Source of the DNA: [Empedobacter] haloabium
GTDB lineage: Bacteria; Pseudomonadota; Gammaproteobacteria; Burkholderiales; Burkholderiaceae_D
Direction of reading: 5' to 3'
Length of the DNA stretch: 64,000 nt
Assembly (NCBI GenBank): GCA_008011715.2
Contig: CP136508.1
Coordinates: 3,906,001-3,970,000 of the forward strand
Positions within the stretch are counted from its first letter, which is position 1; each line of letters opens with the position of its first letter. Below the pieces are notes generated by a model. It made no database searches. It saw nothing but the letters and a program-made list of their open reading frames with translations, and was not told where the DNA came from. This document shows positions 18,894 through 27,624 of the stretch, piece by piece. The translations under genes and the position numbers were made by a program.

Positions 18894-20333
18894 TTACTGC
18901 ACGTTCAGCGGCGCCGGCAAGCGCACCAGGATGAACTCGTCGTCATCCGGCCGGTTGCGCTTGCGCGAGCCGGAGCCGCCCGGGTAGTTGTTGTCGTTGA
19001 CAAGCATCAGCGTGGAGCGATCGACGATGCGCACCGCTTCCACGCACTCCATCGGGAACGTGAAGATGCCGTCGATGGTGGCGGCGCCGCCCAGCTTGCG
19101 CGGGTCGGCGATGCGCATCAGGTCCACCACCAGTTCCTTGACCAGGTAGCCGTTCGCATCGACCTTGTTCAGGTCGATCTTGTAGACCTTCTTGACCCTG
19201 GCCGCGACCCGGTCGGCGCCGCTGGCCGGGAAGCCGGCACGGGCGTCGCCAGCGCCGCGGTCCTTCTCGACGACCAGGAATTCGTGATCGTTGATGGCCG
19301 TCATGTCGTTGACGCTGAAGATCTCCGGCACCGTGGCGCCGGCGGCATTGACGTAGCTGCCCGCATCCACGCGATACGAATACGCGACCGGCAGGTAGGC
19401 GTTGCTGGCGATGTCGAACACGTTCAGGATGCGGCGCTGCGGATCGGTATCGGTGCTCAGGTCCTTTTCCAGCAGCGTGTAGATACGCGTACGGGCCGGG
19501 TTGATCGTCATGCTCTCGAAGCCGCCGGAGTTGGGCAGGTTCGGCGCGGCGCTGCCCAGGGTGGGATTGCTCGGCGATTGAATGAACGGATTGCCGCCCA
19601 GTTTGAGCGTGTTCGGCAGCGGCACGGCCTTGGCCAGTACCTTGCCGGTGCGGTCGGTCTTGACGAGGAAGGGGCCGAACTCGTCGCCGAACCAGAAATT
19701 GCCGTCGGCGTCGATGACCATCGATTCCAGGTCGAGGTCACCGCCCGTCAGCAGGCGGCCCGCCTTGATCGCCGGGTCCACCGGCAGTACCGCGCCGGAC
19801 TGCGTGGTGCCCGGGTAGTTGGCGCCATCGGCCACGATGGCGAAGCCCAGTTTGCGGTCCGGGTCGCGCAGGCGCATATGGCTGTTCGCATCGAAGCCGG
19901 CCAGGTTGTCGCAAGTGGTGAAGTTCGCCGGCGAGACCTTGCCGGACACCCAATCGGGCTTCATCGCGTACACGTGCAGCAGCGCGTTCGGCGAGGCCGG
20001 CTTGCTGCCGAAGCCATTGTCCTGCATGACGTAGAAGCAGCCGGCGGCCGGACCGTTGGCCAGCGCCGAGAAGCCCTGCATCGGCTGCTTGTTGGCGAAC
20101 GGCAGCGTGTAGCCGTAGGTCGCGGTGGCGCTGGTGTAGTCGGCGCCGCTGATGTAGTTGCCGCTGGTGGGGCCATCGACATAGGAGTCGGCCGGCAGGC
20201 TGGCGAAGCCGATCAGCGTGGGAACGGCGACCGGCTCCGAACCGGCCGGCCCGTCGCCGCCGCAGGCGGCAAGCGTCATGGCGACAATGGCGGAGAGGAT
20301 GATGGACGATGTGCGCAGTGTCGGCTGTTGCAT
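18894..20333 (-). CDS. Esterase-like phytase-family lipoprotein
   Basis: 479 residues. The ATG at 20333 starts a lipoprotein signal with lipobox LAAC, so the protein is membrane-anchored. The mature sequence matches the esterase-like-activity-of-phytase beta-propeller family: GFSALANGP, DLESMVIDADGNFWFGDEFGPFLVK, GFESMTINPARTRIYTLLEK and ECVEAVRIVDRSTLMLVNDNN. Acidic loops such as DGNFWFGDE probably bind metal. Members hydrolyse phosphate esters or are of unknown activity; the substrate here is not known. It lies 79 bases after rbsD on the same strand but is unlikely to belong to ribose metabolism. Confidence 0.78.
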   Translation of the reverse strand: MQQPTLRTSSIILSAIVAMTLAACGGDGPAGSEPVAVPTLIGFASLPADSYVDGPTSGNYISGADYTSATATYGYTLPFANKQPMQGFSALANGPAAGCFYVMQDNGFGSKPASPNALLHVYAMKPDWVSGKVSPANFTTCDNLAGFDANSHMRLRDPDRKLGFAIVADGANYPGTTQSGAVLPVDPAIKAGRLLTGGDLDLESMVIDADGNFWFGDEFGPFLVKTDRTGKVLAKAVPLPNTLKLGGNPFIQSPSNPTLGSAAPNLPNSGGFESMTINPARTRIYTLLEKDLSTDTDPQRRILNVFDIASNAYLPVAYSYRVDAGSYVNAAGATVPEIFSVNDMTAINDHEFLVVEKDRGAGDARAGFPASGADRVAARVKKVYKIDLNKVDANGYLVKELVVDLMRIADPRKLGGAATIDGIFTFPMECVEAVRIVDRSTLMLVNDNNYPGGSGSRKRNRPDDDEFILVRLPAPLNVQ

Positions 20334-20412
20334 GGTCACGATTGGTAGTTCACGGACCGTGCAGTCTAGGGCCGGGGCATGACGGTGTGATGACAGCCGC
20401 CCTGGTTTACGG

Positions 20413-20805
20413 TCAGAACACCACGCCCGCCACCAGGATGATGTTGGCGTACGGCGTGCATTCGCCGGTGCGCACGATGGCACGCGCGCTTGCGGTGAGG
20501 CGCTTGAACTCGTCGTGCGGCACGCTGTCGCGTCCCGGCAGGCCAAGCGCGGCGATCCCCGCGGCCACCTTCATATTCTTGGCGGCCAACTCGTCGGCCA
20601 GCACGTGACGCTCGACCTGCATCTCGGCCAGCACCGTGGTCAAGGTCTGCAGGAAGCCTGGCACGCCATGCGTCAACGCCAGGTCGATCACCGGCACGCC
20701 AGGGGGCACGGGCAGGCCGGCATCGCCGATGACGACCATGTCGCCATGGCCCAGCGAGGCGATCAGCCGCGACAGCGCGATATTCAGGACAGGGCCTTTT
20801 TTCAT
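20413..20805 (-). CDS. rbsD: D-ribose pyranase
   Basis: 130 residues, the normal RbsD length. It begins MKKGPVLNIALSRLIASLGHGD, with the family's catalytic histidine, followed by GDAGLPVPPGV and ending in TGECTPYANIILVAGVVF. It converts beta-pyranose ribose to the furanose form used by ribokinase. It is the last gene of the ribose operon; its start overlaps the rbsK stop by four bases. Confidence 0.95.
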   Translation of the reverse strand: MKKGPVLNIALSRLIASLGHGDMVVIGDAGLPVPPGVPVIDLALTHGVPGFLQTLTTVLAEMQVERHVLADELAAKNMKVAAGIAALGLPGRDSVPHDEFKRLTASARAIVRTGECTPYANIILVAGVVF

Positions 20806-21698
20806 GTGGGTTCCAGCTCGTTCAGGTAAGGGATGGAAGTCTGGGCGCCGTGGCGCGTGACGCCGATGGCGGCGGCGCGCTGGCCCAGGTCGATGGCGCT
20901 GGCGGGATCGGCGCCGCCCGCCAGCGCGGCGACGAAGCCACCGATGAAGGTGTCGCCGGCGGCCGTGGTATCGACCGCCGTGACGGCGCGCGCGGGGCAG
21001 TCGCGGCTGCCGTCCGCCAGCGCCGCGTGCACGCCCTGCGCGCCCAGCGTGACCAGCACGTTGCGGCAGCCCATGGCCCGGAGGGCGGCGGCGCTGCCCG
21101 CATGGTCGTCGGACGCGGCGGCACCGAGCAGCATGGCGGCTTCGATCTCGTTCGGCACCAGGTAGTCCACCTGGGCCAGCAGGCCCGCCGGCAGGCGCGC
21201 GGCCGGCGCCGGATTGAGCACCACCGTCTTGCCCATGCCGTAGGCCGTGGCGATCGCGTGGCGCACCGTGTCCAGTGGCGTTTCAAGCTGCAGCACGACG
21301 ATGCTGGCGCGCGCCAGCAGCGGCAGCGCGGCATCGATGTGCGCCGGGGTCAGCTGGTCGTTGGCACCGCCGGCGATGACGATGCTGTTCTGGCCGTCCG
21401 CATCGACCAGGATCGAGGCGACGCCGGTCGCCACGCCCGGCAGCACGCTGACGTGGTCGACGTCGATGCCGTCCGCGGCCAGCGCCGCGCGCAAGGTCGC
21501 GCCGAACGCATCGTCGCCGACGCAGCCGATCATTGCCACTGCGCTGCGGCCGAGGCGGGCGCAGGCCACGGCCTGGTTGGCGCCCTTCCCGCCCGGGATG
21601 GTGCGGAAGGCGCCGCCGCTCAGCGTCTCGCCCGGCAGGGGCATGCGCGGCACGCGCAGGACGAGGTCCATATTGATGCTGCCGATGACGACGATCAT
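20802..21698 (-). CDS. rbsK: Ribokinase
   Basis: 298 residues, PfkB family. The first signature is GGKGANQAVACARLG and the second is TTAAGDTFIGGFVAAL with the catalytic aspartate. The N-terminal VVIGSINMDLVLRVPRMPLPGET is typical of RbsK substrate contacts. It phosphorylates ribose to ribose-5-phosphate, which enters the pentose phosphate pathway. Its start overlaps the stop of rbsR (ATGA) and its stop overlaps the start of rbsD, indicating translational coupling. Confidence 0.95.
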   Translation of the reverse strand: MIVVIGSINMDLVLRVPRMPLPGETLSGGAFRTIPGGKGANQAVACARLGRSAVAMIGCVGDDAFGATLRAALAADGIDVDHVSVLPGVATGVASILVDADGQNSIVIAGGANDQLTPAHIDAALPLLARASIVVLQLETPLDTVRHAIATAYGMGKTVVLNPAPAARLPAGLLAQVDYLVPNEIEAAMLLGAAASDDHAGSAAALRAMGCRNVLVTLGAQGVHAALADGSRDCPARAVTAVDTTAAGDTFIGGFVAALAGGADPASAIDLGQRAAAIGVTRHGAQTSIPYLNELEPT

Positions 21699-22723
21699 GG
21701 CTTGGTTCCTGGTGAAGTAGTCGAGGATGGGTGGGCGCCGGCCACGCTGGAGCCGCGCACGTTGAGCACGGGGACGATGCGGCGCCGCTGCGGCGGCTGC
21801 TCCGGCGTGGCGATGCGTTCGAGCAGGCAGGTCGCCGTGATGTTGCCCAGCGCGCGCGTGCCCTGCGACACGCTGCTCAGGGGCGGATGGACGAACTGGG
21901 CCAGGTCGATATCGTCGAAGCCCACCACGGCCAGCTCGGCCGGCACCGCGATGCCCAGTTCGGCGGCGGCGCGCAGCGCGCCGATCGCCATCATGTCGTT
22001 ACAGCAGAACAGCGCGTCGGGACGCTGGCCGGCCGGCCGCGCCAGCAGGCGCAAGGCCGCCGCGTAACCGCCGGCGCTGCTGAAATCGGCCGTCTCGCAC
22101 AGGCTGTCGTCGAGCGTGCCGCCCAGTGCGCGGCGCAGGCCGGCGATCCGCTGCTCGGACACTTCGAGCTCGCGCGGGCCGCCGATGCAGCCGATGCGTG
22201 CGCGGCCCAGCGCCAGCAGGTGCTGGCCGGCCAACTCGCCGCCGGCCAGGTTGTCGACGCCGACCACGTCGTACTCCAGCCCTTCCGGCGCGCGGTCGAT
22301 GAATACGGCCGGCACGCGCCGCTGGCGCAGCAGTTCGGCGTCCGTCTGCGCCAGCGCCGCCATGATCAGGCCATCGCAGCGCTTGGTCAGCAGTACGTTC
22401 AGGTAGTCGCGCTGCTTGGCCGGATCGTCGTCCGAATTGCACAGGATGACGCTGTAGCCGGCCGCCCAGCAGGTGTCCTCGATGCCGCGCGCCACCTCCG
22501 AAAAGTACGGGTTGCTGTTGTTCGGAATGATCATGCCGATCGTGCCCGTGGTCTGGCTGCGCAGCGAGCGCGCCAATGCGCTGGGCACGTAATGCAGCGC
22601 CGCGGCGGCGGCCAGCACGCGCGCGCGCGCGGCCGGGCTGACCGGGCGGGTGTCGTTCAGCACATGCGAGACGGTGGTGTAGGACACCCCGGCCGCCTGC
22701 GCCACTTCCTTGATGGTTGCCAT
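21695..22723 (-). CDS. rbsR: LacI-family repressor of the ribose operon
   Basis: 342 residues. The N-terminal helix-turn-helix is classic LacI (TIKEVAQAAGVSYTTVSHVLNDTRPV), followed by the hinge (YVPSALARSLRSQTTGTIGM) and a sugar-binding domain. It lies between the transporter genes and rbsK-rbsD inside the operon, so it is probably autoregulated. The perfect palindrome at 26373-26386, ahead of rbsB, is its likely operator. Ribose should release it from DNA, as for E. coli RbsR. Confidence 0.9.
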   Translation of the reverse strand: MATIKEVAQAAGVSYTTVSHVLNDTRPVSPAARARVLAAAAALHYVPSALARSLRSQTTGTIGMIIPNNSNPYFSEVARGIEDTCWAAGYSVILCNSDDDPAKQRDYLNVLLTKRCDGLIMAALAQTDAELLRQRRVPAVFIDRAPEGLEYDVVGVDNLAGGELAGQHLLALGRARIGCIGGPRELEVSEQRIAGLRRALGGTLDDSLCETADFSSAGGYAAALRLLARPAGQRPDALFCCNDMMAIGALRAAAELGIAVPAELAVVGFDDIDLAQFVHPPLSSVSQGTRALGNITATCLLERIATPEQPPQRRRIVPVLNVRGSSVAGAHPSSTTSPGTKP

Positions 22724-22736
22724 GTTCGGTTACACG

Positions 22737-23696
22737 TCAGGCGCGTTCGCCGCGGCGGCGGTAGGTGTCCAGCACCACGGCGGCGACGATCACCAGCCCC
22801 GTGACGATGCGTTTCATCGGCTCGCTGACGCCGATCTGCGCCAGGCCGGCCTCCAGCACCGAGATGATCAGCACGCCGATGAAGGTGGCGTAGACGGAGC
22901 CGCGTCCGCCCATCAGGCTGGTGCCGCCGATGACGACGGCGGCGATCACCTGCAGCTCCATGCCGACACCGCCGTTCGGGTCGGCCGCTTCCAGGCGCGA
23001 CACCTGGAACAACGCGCCCAGGCCGGACAACAGGCCCATCAAGGCGAACACCAGGATCTTGGCGGGCCGCGGGTTGATGCCGGACAGGCGCACCGCTTCC
23101 TCGTTGGTGCCGATGCCGATCCACTGGCGCCCCAGCACCGTCTTGGTCAGCACCAGCTGGCCGATGACGGTCACCGCGATGGCGGTCAGGAAGGCCGGCG
23201 ACATGCCGAGGAAGATCGGCGCGCTGATGCCGTCCACGGCGCTGCCGATGTATTCGGTGCGCGAATCGGTGACCTGGTAGGCGGCGCCGCGTGCCATCTC
23301 CAGCACGCCCAGCGAGACGATGAACGACGGGATGCGCCAGTGGACCGAGATCATGCCGGTGACCAGGCCGCACAGCGCGCCCACCAGCAGGCCAAGCAGG
23401 CTGGCCAGGTAGACCGGCCAGCCCCAGCGCACCGTCGCCATCGACAGGAACGAGGCCGCGAGCGCCATCACGGAACCGACCGACAGGTCGATGCCGCCGA
23501 CGATCAGGATGAAGGTCATGCCGACCGCCATCACGACCAGGGTCGGGATGTCGTTGGCCAGCGTGCCGAGGGTGGAGAGCGTCAGGAAGTTCTCGCTCAG
23601 GTAGGCGAACAGGCAGCACATCAGTACCAGCGCGCCGATCAGGCCCGCGTAGTTCTTCAGGTCGGCCATGCCGCGTTTCAGGTAGGTAGTAGGCAT
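22737..23696 (-). CDS. rbsC: Ribose ABC transporter permease
   Basis: 319 residues with about eight to ten membrane segments. The ATG at 23696 is preceded by GGGAGAG; an earlier in-frame ATG lacks such a site. Typical family stretches are GGIDLSVGSVMALAAS, the EAA-like cytoplasmic loop IGTNEEAVRLSGIN, and GGTSLMGGRGSV. It forms the inner-membrane channel for ribose with RbsA and RbsB. It lies 19 bases after rbsA and 13 bases before rbsR. Confidence 0.94.
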   Translation of the reverse strand: MPTTYLKRGMADLKNYAGLIGALVLMCCLFAYLSENFLTLSTLGTLANDIPTLVVMAVGMTFILIVGGIDLSVGSVMALAASFLSMATVRWGWPVYLASLLGLLVGALCGLVTGMISVHWRIPSFIVSLGVLEMARGAAYQVTDSRTEYIGSAVDGISAPIFLGMSPAFLTAIAVTVIGQLVLTKTVLGRQWIGIGTNEEAVRLSGINPRPAKILVFALMGLLSGLGALFQVSRLEAADPNGGVGMELQVIAAVVIGGTSLMGGRGSVYATFIGVLIISVLEAGLAQIGVSEPMKRIVTGLVIVAAVVLDTYRRRGERA

Positions 23697-23715
23697 AGTT
23701 CTCTCCCGCGGCGTG

Positions 23716-25275
23716 TCAGGCCGCGGCGGTGGAATGATCGGAAGGGGCGGCACCGCCCTGCGTCAGGTAGCCGCTGAAGGCTGCGGCCAGCAGCTGGTCC
23801 TGGCTCCAGGCGCCGCGCTCGAAGGTATCGGCGATGCGGCCCGCGCTCATCACCGCGATGCGGTCGCAGATCAGCATCAGTTCGCGCAGGTCGCTCGAGA
23901 CGATGACCAGTCCCTTGCCCTGGCGTGCCAGGTCGGCGAGCACGTTGTAGATGTCGAACTTGGCGCCGATGTCGATGCCGCGGGTAGGCTCGTCGAACAG
24001 CATCACCGGGCAGTCGCGGTGCAGCCAGCGCGCGATCACGACCTTCTGCTGGTTGCCGCCGGAGAGTTCACCGACGGCCTGCTGGCCGTCGCGCGAGCGC
24101 ACACCCAGCTTGCGGATGTAGTCGCCGGCCAGCGCGTGTTCCGCGCCATGGTCGATCCAGCCGGCCGTGCTGACCGCGCCCAGCGTGGCCAAGGTCGTGT
24201 TGACGGCAATCGACTGGCGCAGCAGCAGGCCCTGCCCCTTGCGGTCCTCGGTGACCATGGCGATGCCGGCGCGGACGGCGGCCCCGGGCGAGTCGAGGCG
24301 CGCCGGCGCGTCGTCCGCCCCGACGATTACGTGGCCGGAATCGGCCCGGTCGGCACCGAAGATCAGGCGCAGCAGCTCGGTGCGGCCCGAGCCGACCAGC
24401 CCGGCGATGCCGAGGATTTCGCCGGCGCGCAGGTCGAACGAGGTCGGGTGCACGACCCCAAGCCGGCCCAGCTCGCGCACGCGCAGCAGCGGCGCGCCCA
24501 GCGTGCGACCGGACAGGTCGATCTCGGCGTCGGCCGCGCGGCCCACCATCAGGCGCACCAGGTCGGCGCTGCTGTAATCGCCGATGGCGTCGTCGCAAAC
24601 CAGTTCGCCGTCACGCAGCACGGCGATACGGTCGGCCACGCGCTTCAGTTCTTCCAGGCGGTGCGAGATGTAGACGATCGCCACGCCGGCCGCCTTCAGC
24701 CGCGCCACCTGCGCGAACAGCAGTTCGACCTCGCGATGGGTCAGCATGGCGGTCGGCTCGTCCAGCACCAGCAGGCGGCATTCGCCGATCAGGTTGCGCG
24801 CGATCTCGATCATCTGCTGGTGGCCGATGCCCAGCTCCCCGACCGGCTTCCACGGATCGATGTCGGCCAGGCCGACCTTGGCCATCTGCGCGCGCGCGTC
24901 GCGCTCCAGCCGGCCCCGGTCGATCCAGCCGAAGCGATGCGGCAGCTGGTTCAGGTACAGGTTCTCGGCCACCGACAGGGTCGCAATCAGGTTCAGCTCC
25001 TGCATCACCATGCGGATGCCGAGCGCCTCCGCCTCGGTACGGGAGGCCGGCCGGTACGGCGCGCCATCCAGCAGCATGGCACCCTGCGTGGCCGGCTCCA
25101 GGCCGCAGATGATTTTCGACAGCGTGCTCTTGCCGGCGCCGTTCTCGCCGGTCAGGGCCAGCACTTCGCCGCCGCGCACGGCCAGCGACACGTCGCGCAG
25201 CACCGGCTCGACATAGGTCTTGCCGATGCCGGCCAGCGTCAGCAGCGCGGCGCCCGCGCTTGGATCTGGGGTCAT
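23716..25275 (-). CDS. rbsA: Ribose ABC transporter ATPase (two fused nucleotide-binding domains)
   Basis: 519 residues, the usual length for the double-domain sugar ATPases. The first domain has Walker A GENGAGKST and Walker B LLVLDEPTAML. The second has a degenerate P-loop region (GLVGSGRTELL), the signature LSGGNQQKV and Walker B VMLFDEPTRGID. It powers ribose uptake by RbsC with substrate delivered by RbsB. It lies 68 bases after rbsB. Confidence 0.95.
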   Translation of the reverse strand: MTPDPSAGAALLTLAGIGKTYVEPVLRDVSLAVRGGEVLALTGENGAGKSTLSKIICGLEPATQGAMLLDGAPYRPASRTEAEALGIRMVMQELNLIATLSVAENLYLNQLPHRFGWIDRGRLERDARAQMAKVGLADIDPWKPVGELGIGHQQMIEIARNLIGECRLLVLDEPTAMLTHREVELLFAQVARLKAAGVAIVYISHRLEELKRVADRIAVLRDGELVCDDAIGDYSSADLVRLMVGRAADAEIDLSGRTLGAPLLRVRELGRLGVVHPTSFDLRAGEILGIAGLVGSGRTELLRLIFGADRADSGHVIVGADDAPARLDSPGAAVRAGIAMVTEDRKGQGLLLRQSIAVNTTLATLGAVSTAGWIDHGAEHALAGDYIRKLGVRSRDGQQAVGELSGGNQQKVVIARWLHRDCPVMLFDEPTRGIDIGAKFDIYNVLADLARQGKGLVIVSSDLRELMLICDRIAVMSAGRIADTFERGAWSQDQLLAAAFSGYLTQGGAAPSDHSTAAA

Positions 25276-25343
25276 ACGGAACTCTCGGAACAGAGGGAAA
25301 TGATGCGCACCGGCGCGGTGACGTCACCGCGCCGGCGGGAGGC

Positions 25344-26303
25344 TTACTTGCTGTCCTTGTTGACCAGTGCGACCTTGGTTTCGACCAGGCCGCCCAGCGT
25401 GGCCTGGGTCTTCTTCTCGGCCAGCGCCTTCAGCACGGTCTCGATGCCGAACACGGCCTGCTGCGAGCCGAACTGGTCGACGGTGGCCAGCACGCGGCCA
25501 TCGGCCAGCATCGGCTTGATCGCGTTGATGTTGTCGTAGCCGATCACCTTCACCTTGCCCAGCTTGCCGGCCGCCTTGATGGCGGAGACGGCGCCGATCG
25601 CCATATTGTCGTTCCCGCACAGGAACGCGGTGATCTTCGGATTGGCGTTCAGCATGGCGGCAGCCACCGTATTGCCCGGGGCAATTTCCCACTGGCCGGA
25701 CTGCACGCCGACGACCTTGGCGCCGGCGGCCTTCATCGCGTCCTGGAAGCCCAGGGTGCGCTGCTGCGCGTTGTACGTCGTCGAGACGCCCTCGATGATG
25801 CCGACCTGGTCGCCGGCCTTGAGCTGCTTGGCCAGGAAATCGCCGGCCAGCTTGGCGCCCTTGCGGTTGTCCGGCCCGACGAACGGCACCGTGATGCCCT
25901 TCTCCTTCAGCGCCGCGTCGTCCAGCTTGTTGTCGATATTGACGACGATGACCCCGGCGTCCACCGCCTTCTTCAGCACCGGCACCAGCGCCTTCGAATC
26001 GGCCGGTGCGATCACCAGCGCATTGACCTTCGAGACGATCATCTGCTCGACCAGCTTGATCTGGGCCGACGTATCCGTTTCGTCCTTGATCCCGTTGGCC
26101 AGCAGGTCGTACTTGGCGGCGTTGGCCTTCTGATGCGCCTTGGCGCCGTTTTCCATCGTCAGGAAGAACTCGTTGGCCAGGGATTTCATCACCAGCGCCA
26201 CTTTCGGTTTGGCGGCGGTTTGCGCCATGGCGGGCGCGGCGGGCAGCGCGCACAGCAGGGCGGCGGCGGCGATCAGTTTCAGGCGGGTGCGGGCGGTATT
26301 CAT
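25344..26303 (-). CDS. rbsB: Ribose ABC transporter periplasmic binding protein
   Basis: 319 residues. The ATG at 26303 follows AGGAGACGACC and opens a signal peptide cut near AMAQT. Family motifs: KSLANEFFLTMENGAKAHQK, NIDNKLDDAALKEKG, EGVSTTYNAQQRTLGF and CGNDNMAIGAVSAIKAAG. It binds ribose in the periplasm and delivers it to RbsAC. It is the first gene of the operon and is preceded by the promoter and operator at 26373-26421. Confidence 0.94.
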   Translation of the reverse strand: MNTARTRLKLIAAAALLCALPAAPAMAQTAAKPKVALVMKSLANEFFLTMENGAKAHQKANAAKYDLLANGIKDETDTSAQIKLVEQMIVSKVNALVIAPADSKALVPVLKKAVDAGVIVVNIDNKLDDAALKEKGITVPFVGPDNRKGAKLAGDFLAKQLKAGDQVGIIEGVSTTYNAQQRTLGFQDAMKAAGAKVVGVQSGQWEIAPGNTVAAAMLNANPKITAFLCGNDNMAIGAVSAIKAAGKLGKVKVIGYDNINAIKPMLADGRVLATVDQFGSQQAVFGIETVLKALAEKKTQATLGGLVETKVALVNKDSK

Positions 26304-26372
26304 GGTCGTCTCCTGGCTTGCAAGCGCCTCAGTGGGGAGCTTGTCGGGCATCTATCGGGTAAAAACTGGGGG

Positions 26373-26386
26373 CGCAAACGTTTGCG
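26373..26386. promoter_or_regulatory. LacI-family operator (probable RbsR site)
   Basis: CGCAAACGTTTGCG is a perfect 14-base palindrome with the central ACGT half-sites typical of LacI/RbsR/PurR operators. It lies 70 bases upstream of rbsB, directly downstream of a -10-like TATTAT on the minus strand, so a bound repressor would cover the expected transcription start. Confidence 0.85.
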
Positions 26387-26392
26387 AGTTGA

Positions 26393-26421
26393 ATAATAGA
26401 TCAGCTACCGGCTATTGAAAA
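26393..26421 (-). promoter_or_regulatory. Putative rbs operon promoter
   Basis: On the minus strand a -10-like TATTAT (26398-26393) is preceded at about 16-17 bases by TTTTCAA-like sequence (26421-26415) as a weak -35. Transcription would start near 26386, at the edge of the operator palindrome. The arrangement supports simple repression. No start site was measured. Confidence 0.5.
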
Positions 26422-26440
26422 GTGCTTTTCATGAAATGAT

Positions 26441-26469
26441 GGGCCCTGCGAGCTGGACAGCTCAGGCCC
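26441..26469 (-). terminator. GC-rich stem-loop, possible terminator of the 26595-27436 genes
   Basis: GGGCCTGAGCTG pairs with CAGCTCGCAGGGCCC on the minus strand around a two-base loop with a small bulge, giving about 12 base pairs. It is followed by ATCATTTC, a poor T-run. It lies 126 bases after the stop of the RND-like small protein and just ahead of the rbs promoter, which suits a transcript boundary. Confidence 0.5.
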
Positions 26470-26594
26470 TTGGGTGCCTGGCGCGTAATACCCGGCGGAG
26501 CTACGCTGTTGATCCGTACGATCCAGACGGCGACCTGACCAGGCGCGCATCCCGGACAACTACATCCAGCCGGAACTGATCCGGCTGCTCGAAA

Positions 26595-26966
26595 TCAGGG
26601 CCGGCCGTTGCCTGCGGCCGTCGCAAGAGCGACCGTGCGGGACTTCACCTGGATTTCGTCATCGATGGCCAACTCCTCGATCCGCCTGCTCACGGTCGCG
26701 ACATCCTTCTCGGTGGCGCCGCCTTCAAAGCGAAGCTCGATCATGACGCAGCCGGGACTTGCGACGGAGTTCATTTCGATGACTCCGTTGAGCCGTGTCA
26801 GCGCACGCTGGGCCGGCTCGACCAAGGGCTGCACCAGGCGCTCCGGGAATTGTTCACTCACGAGGAAACGGACTGCCACCACCGCGTCCGCCGGCCGGGT
26901 GTCGGACGCGCTTGCACTACCCGCAAGTAGCACGGCCGCCAGGGCAATCGCTGCAGGGTGTCGCAT
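26595..26966 (-). CDS. Small periplasmic protein resembling one RND-efflux porter subdomain
   Basis: About 123 residues. The ATG at 26966 (AGG six bases upstream) gives a normal signal peptide MRHPAAIALAAVLLAGSASA; an ATG at 27002 overlapping the previous stop is also possible. The mature part follows the PN1-type pattern of AcrB/CusA pumps: FLVSEQFPERLVQPLVEPAQRA, then LNGVIEMNSVASPGCVMIELRFEGG and a final helix. No membrane domain is present. It could be a free-standing relative of, or remnant from, an efflux pump subunit. The function is unknown. It sits directly after the DUF4345 gene. Confidence 0.6.
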   Translation of the reverse strand: MRHPAAIALAAVLLAGSASASDTRPADAVVAVRFLVSEQFPERLVQPLVEPAQRALTRLNGVIEMNSVASPGCVMIELRFEGGATEKDVATVSRRIEELAIDDEIQVKSRTVALATAAGNGRP

Positions 26967-26998
26967 TGCATACCTGCTGCCAGGCGCCGCACGCCCGC

Positions 26999-27436
26999 TC
27001 ATGGTCTAGCCGCCAGACCGGCATAGCCGCGGTTCAACGCGGCACCGGAGACCTGGGCGGCGACACGGGCTTGCCAATAGACGAACAACGGCGCCCCAAC
27101 GATTTCCAGGGCCGTGAACGCGATGAAAGGCGCCGGCGGCCAACCCGCGAATCCCATCGAGAGCACGCGGCCGACGCCACCGAGGAAAATCATGCCCCAC
27201 AGGACACGGAACAGGATGCCCTGCGATTCGATGCGCGGCACCAGCCACAGGACCGCGCAGCCCACGCCCAGCCAGACGCCACTCAGGAAGCGCAGATTGC
27301 TGTCGAGGACAGGCGCGTCGGGAATGCCGAGCGATGCGTACAAGGGATCGCTCAAGCCCATCATGCCGACCAACCCGGTGCCAAACGGCACCAGGCCCAG
27401 GAGCGCCGTCACCACCTGCAAAGCCTTTTTCGTCAT
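26999..27436 (-). CDS. DUF4345-family membrane protein
   Basis: 145 residues. The ATG at 27436 has GAGG five bases upstream. Four hydrophobic segments are visible (about residues 6-26, 45-68, 75-95 and 102-122), with DSNLRFLSGVWLGVGC and GFAGWPPAPFIAFTALEIVGAPLFVYW, matching small four-helix DUF4345 proteins. The function is unknown. It overlaps or abuts the following small periplasmic protein gene, suggesting a two-gene unit. A gap of 188 bases separates it from the S41 peptidase gene, so membership of the lanthipeptide locus is uncertain. Confidence 0.72.
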   Translation of the reverse strand: MTKKALQVVTALLGLVPFGTGLVGMMGLSDPLYASLGIPDAPVLDSNLRFLSGVWLGVGCAVLWLVPRIESQGILFRVLWGMIFLGGVGRVLSMGFAGWPPAPFIAFTALEIVGAPLFVYWQARVAAQVSGAALNRGYAGLAARP

Positions 27437-27624
27437 GCATGCCTCATCGCTGGTACATGGGGTCGATCGAGCGCCGGTGTCCCGCAATGGACAGCAATGC
27501 CGGCCAGCCGGTCCGGTGCCGGCACCTGCGCGCAACATCCGCTCGAGCCAGCCGCCATCATACACGCGGATGCGCGGCCACCCAAGCGGCCATGCGGGGC
27601 GAAACGCCGGCGCGCACGGCGCGC

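Noticed and set aside
26530..26600. Short plus-strand segment reading IPDNYIQPELIRLLE, possible gene remnant
   Set aside because: No start, no recognisable family and only about 20 codons before composition becomes random-like.
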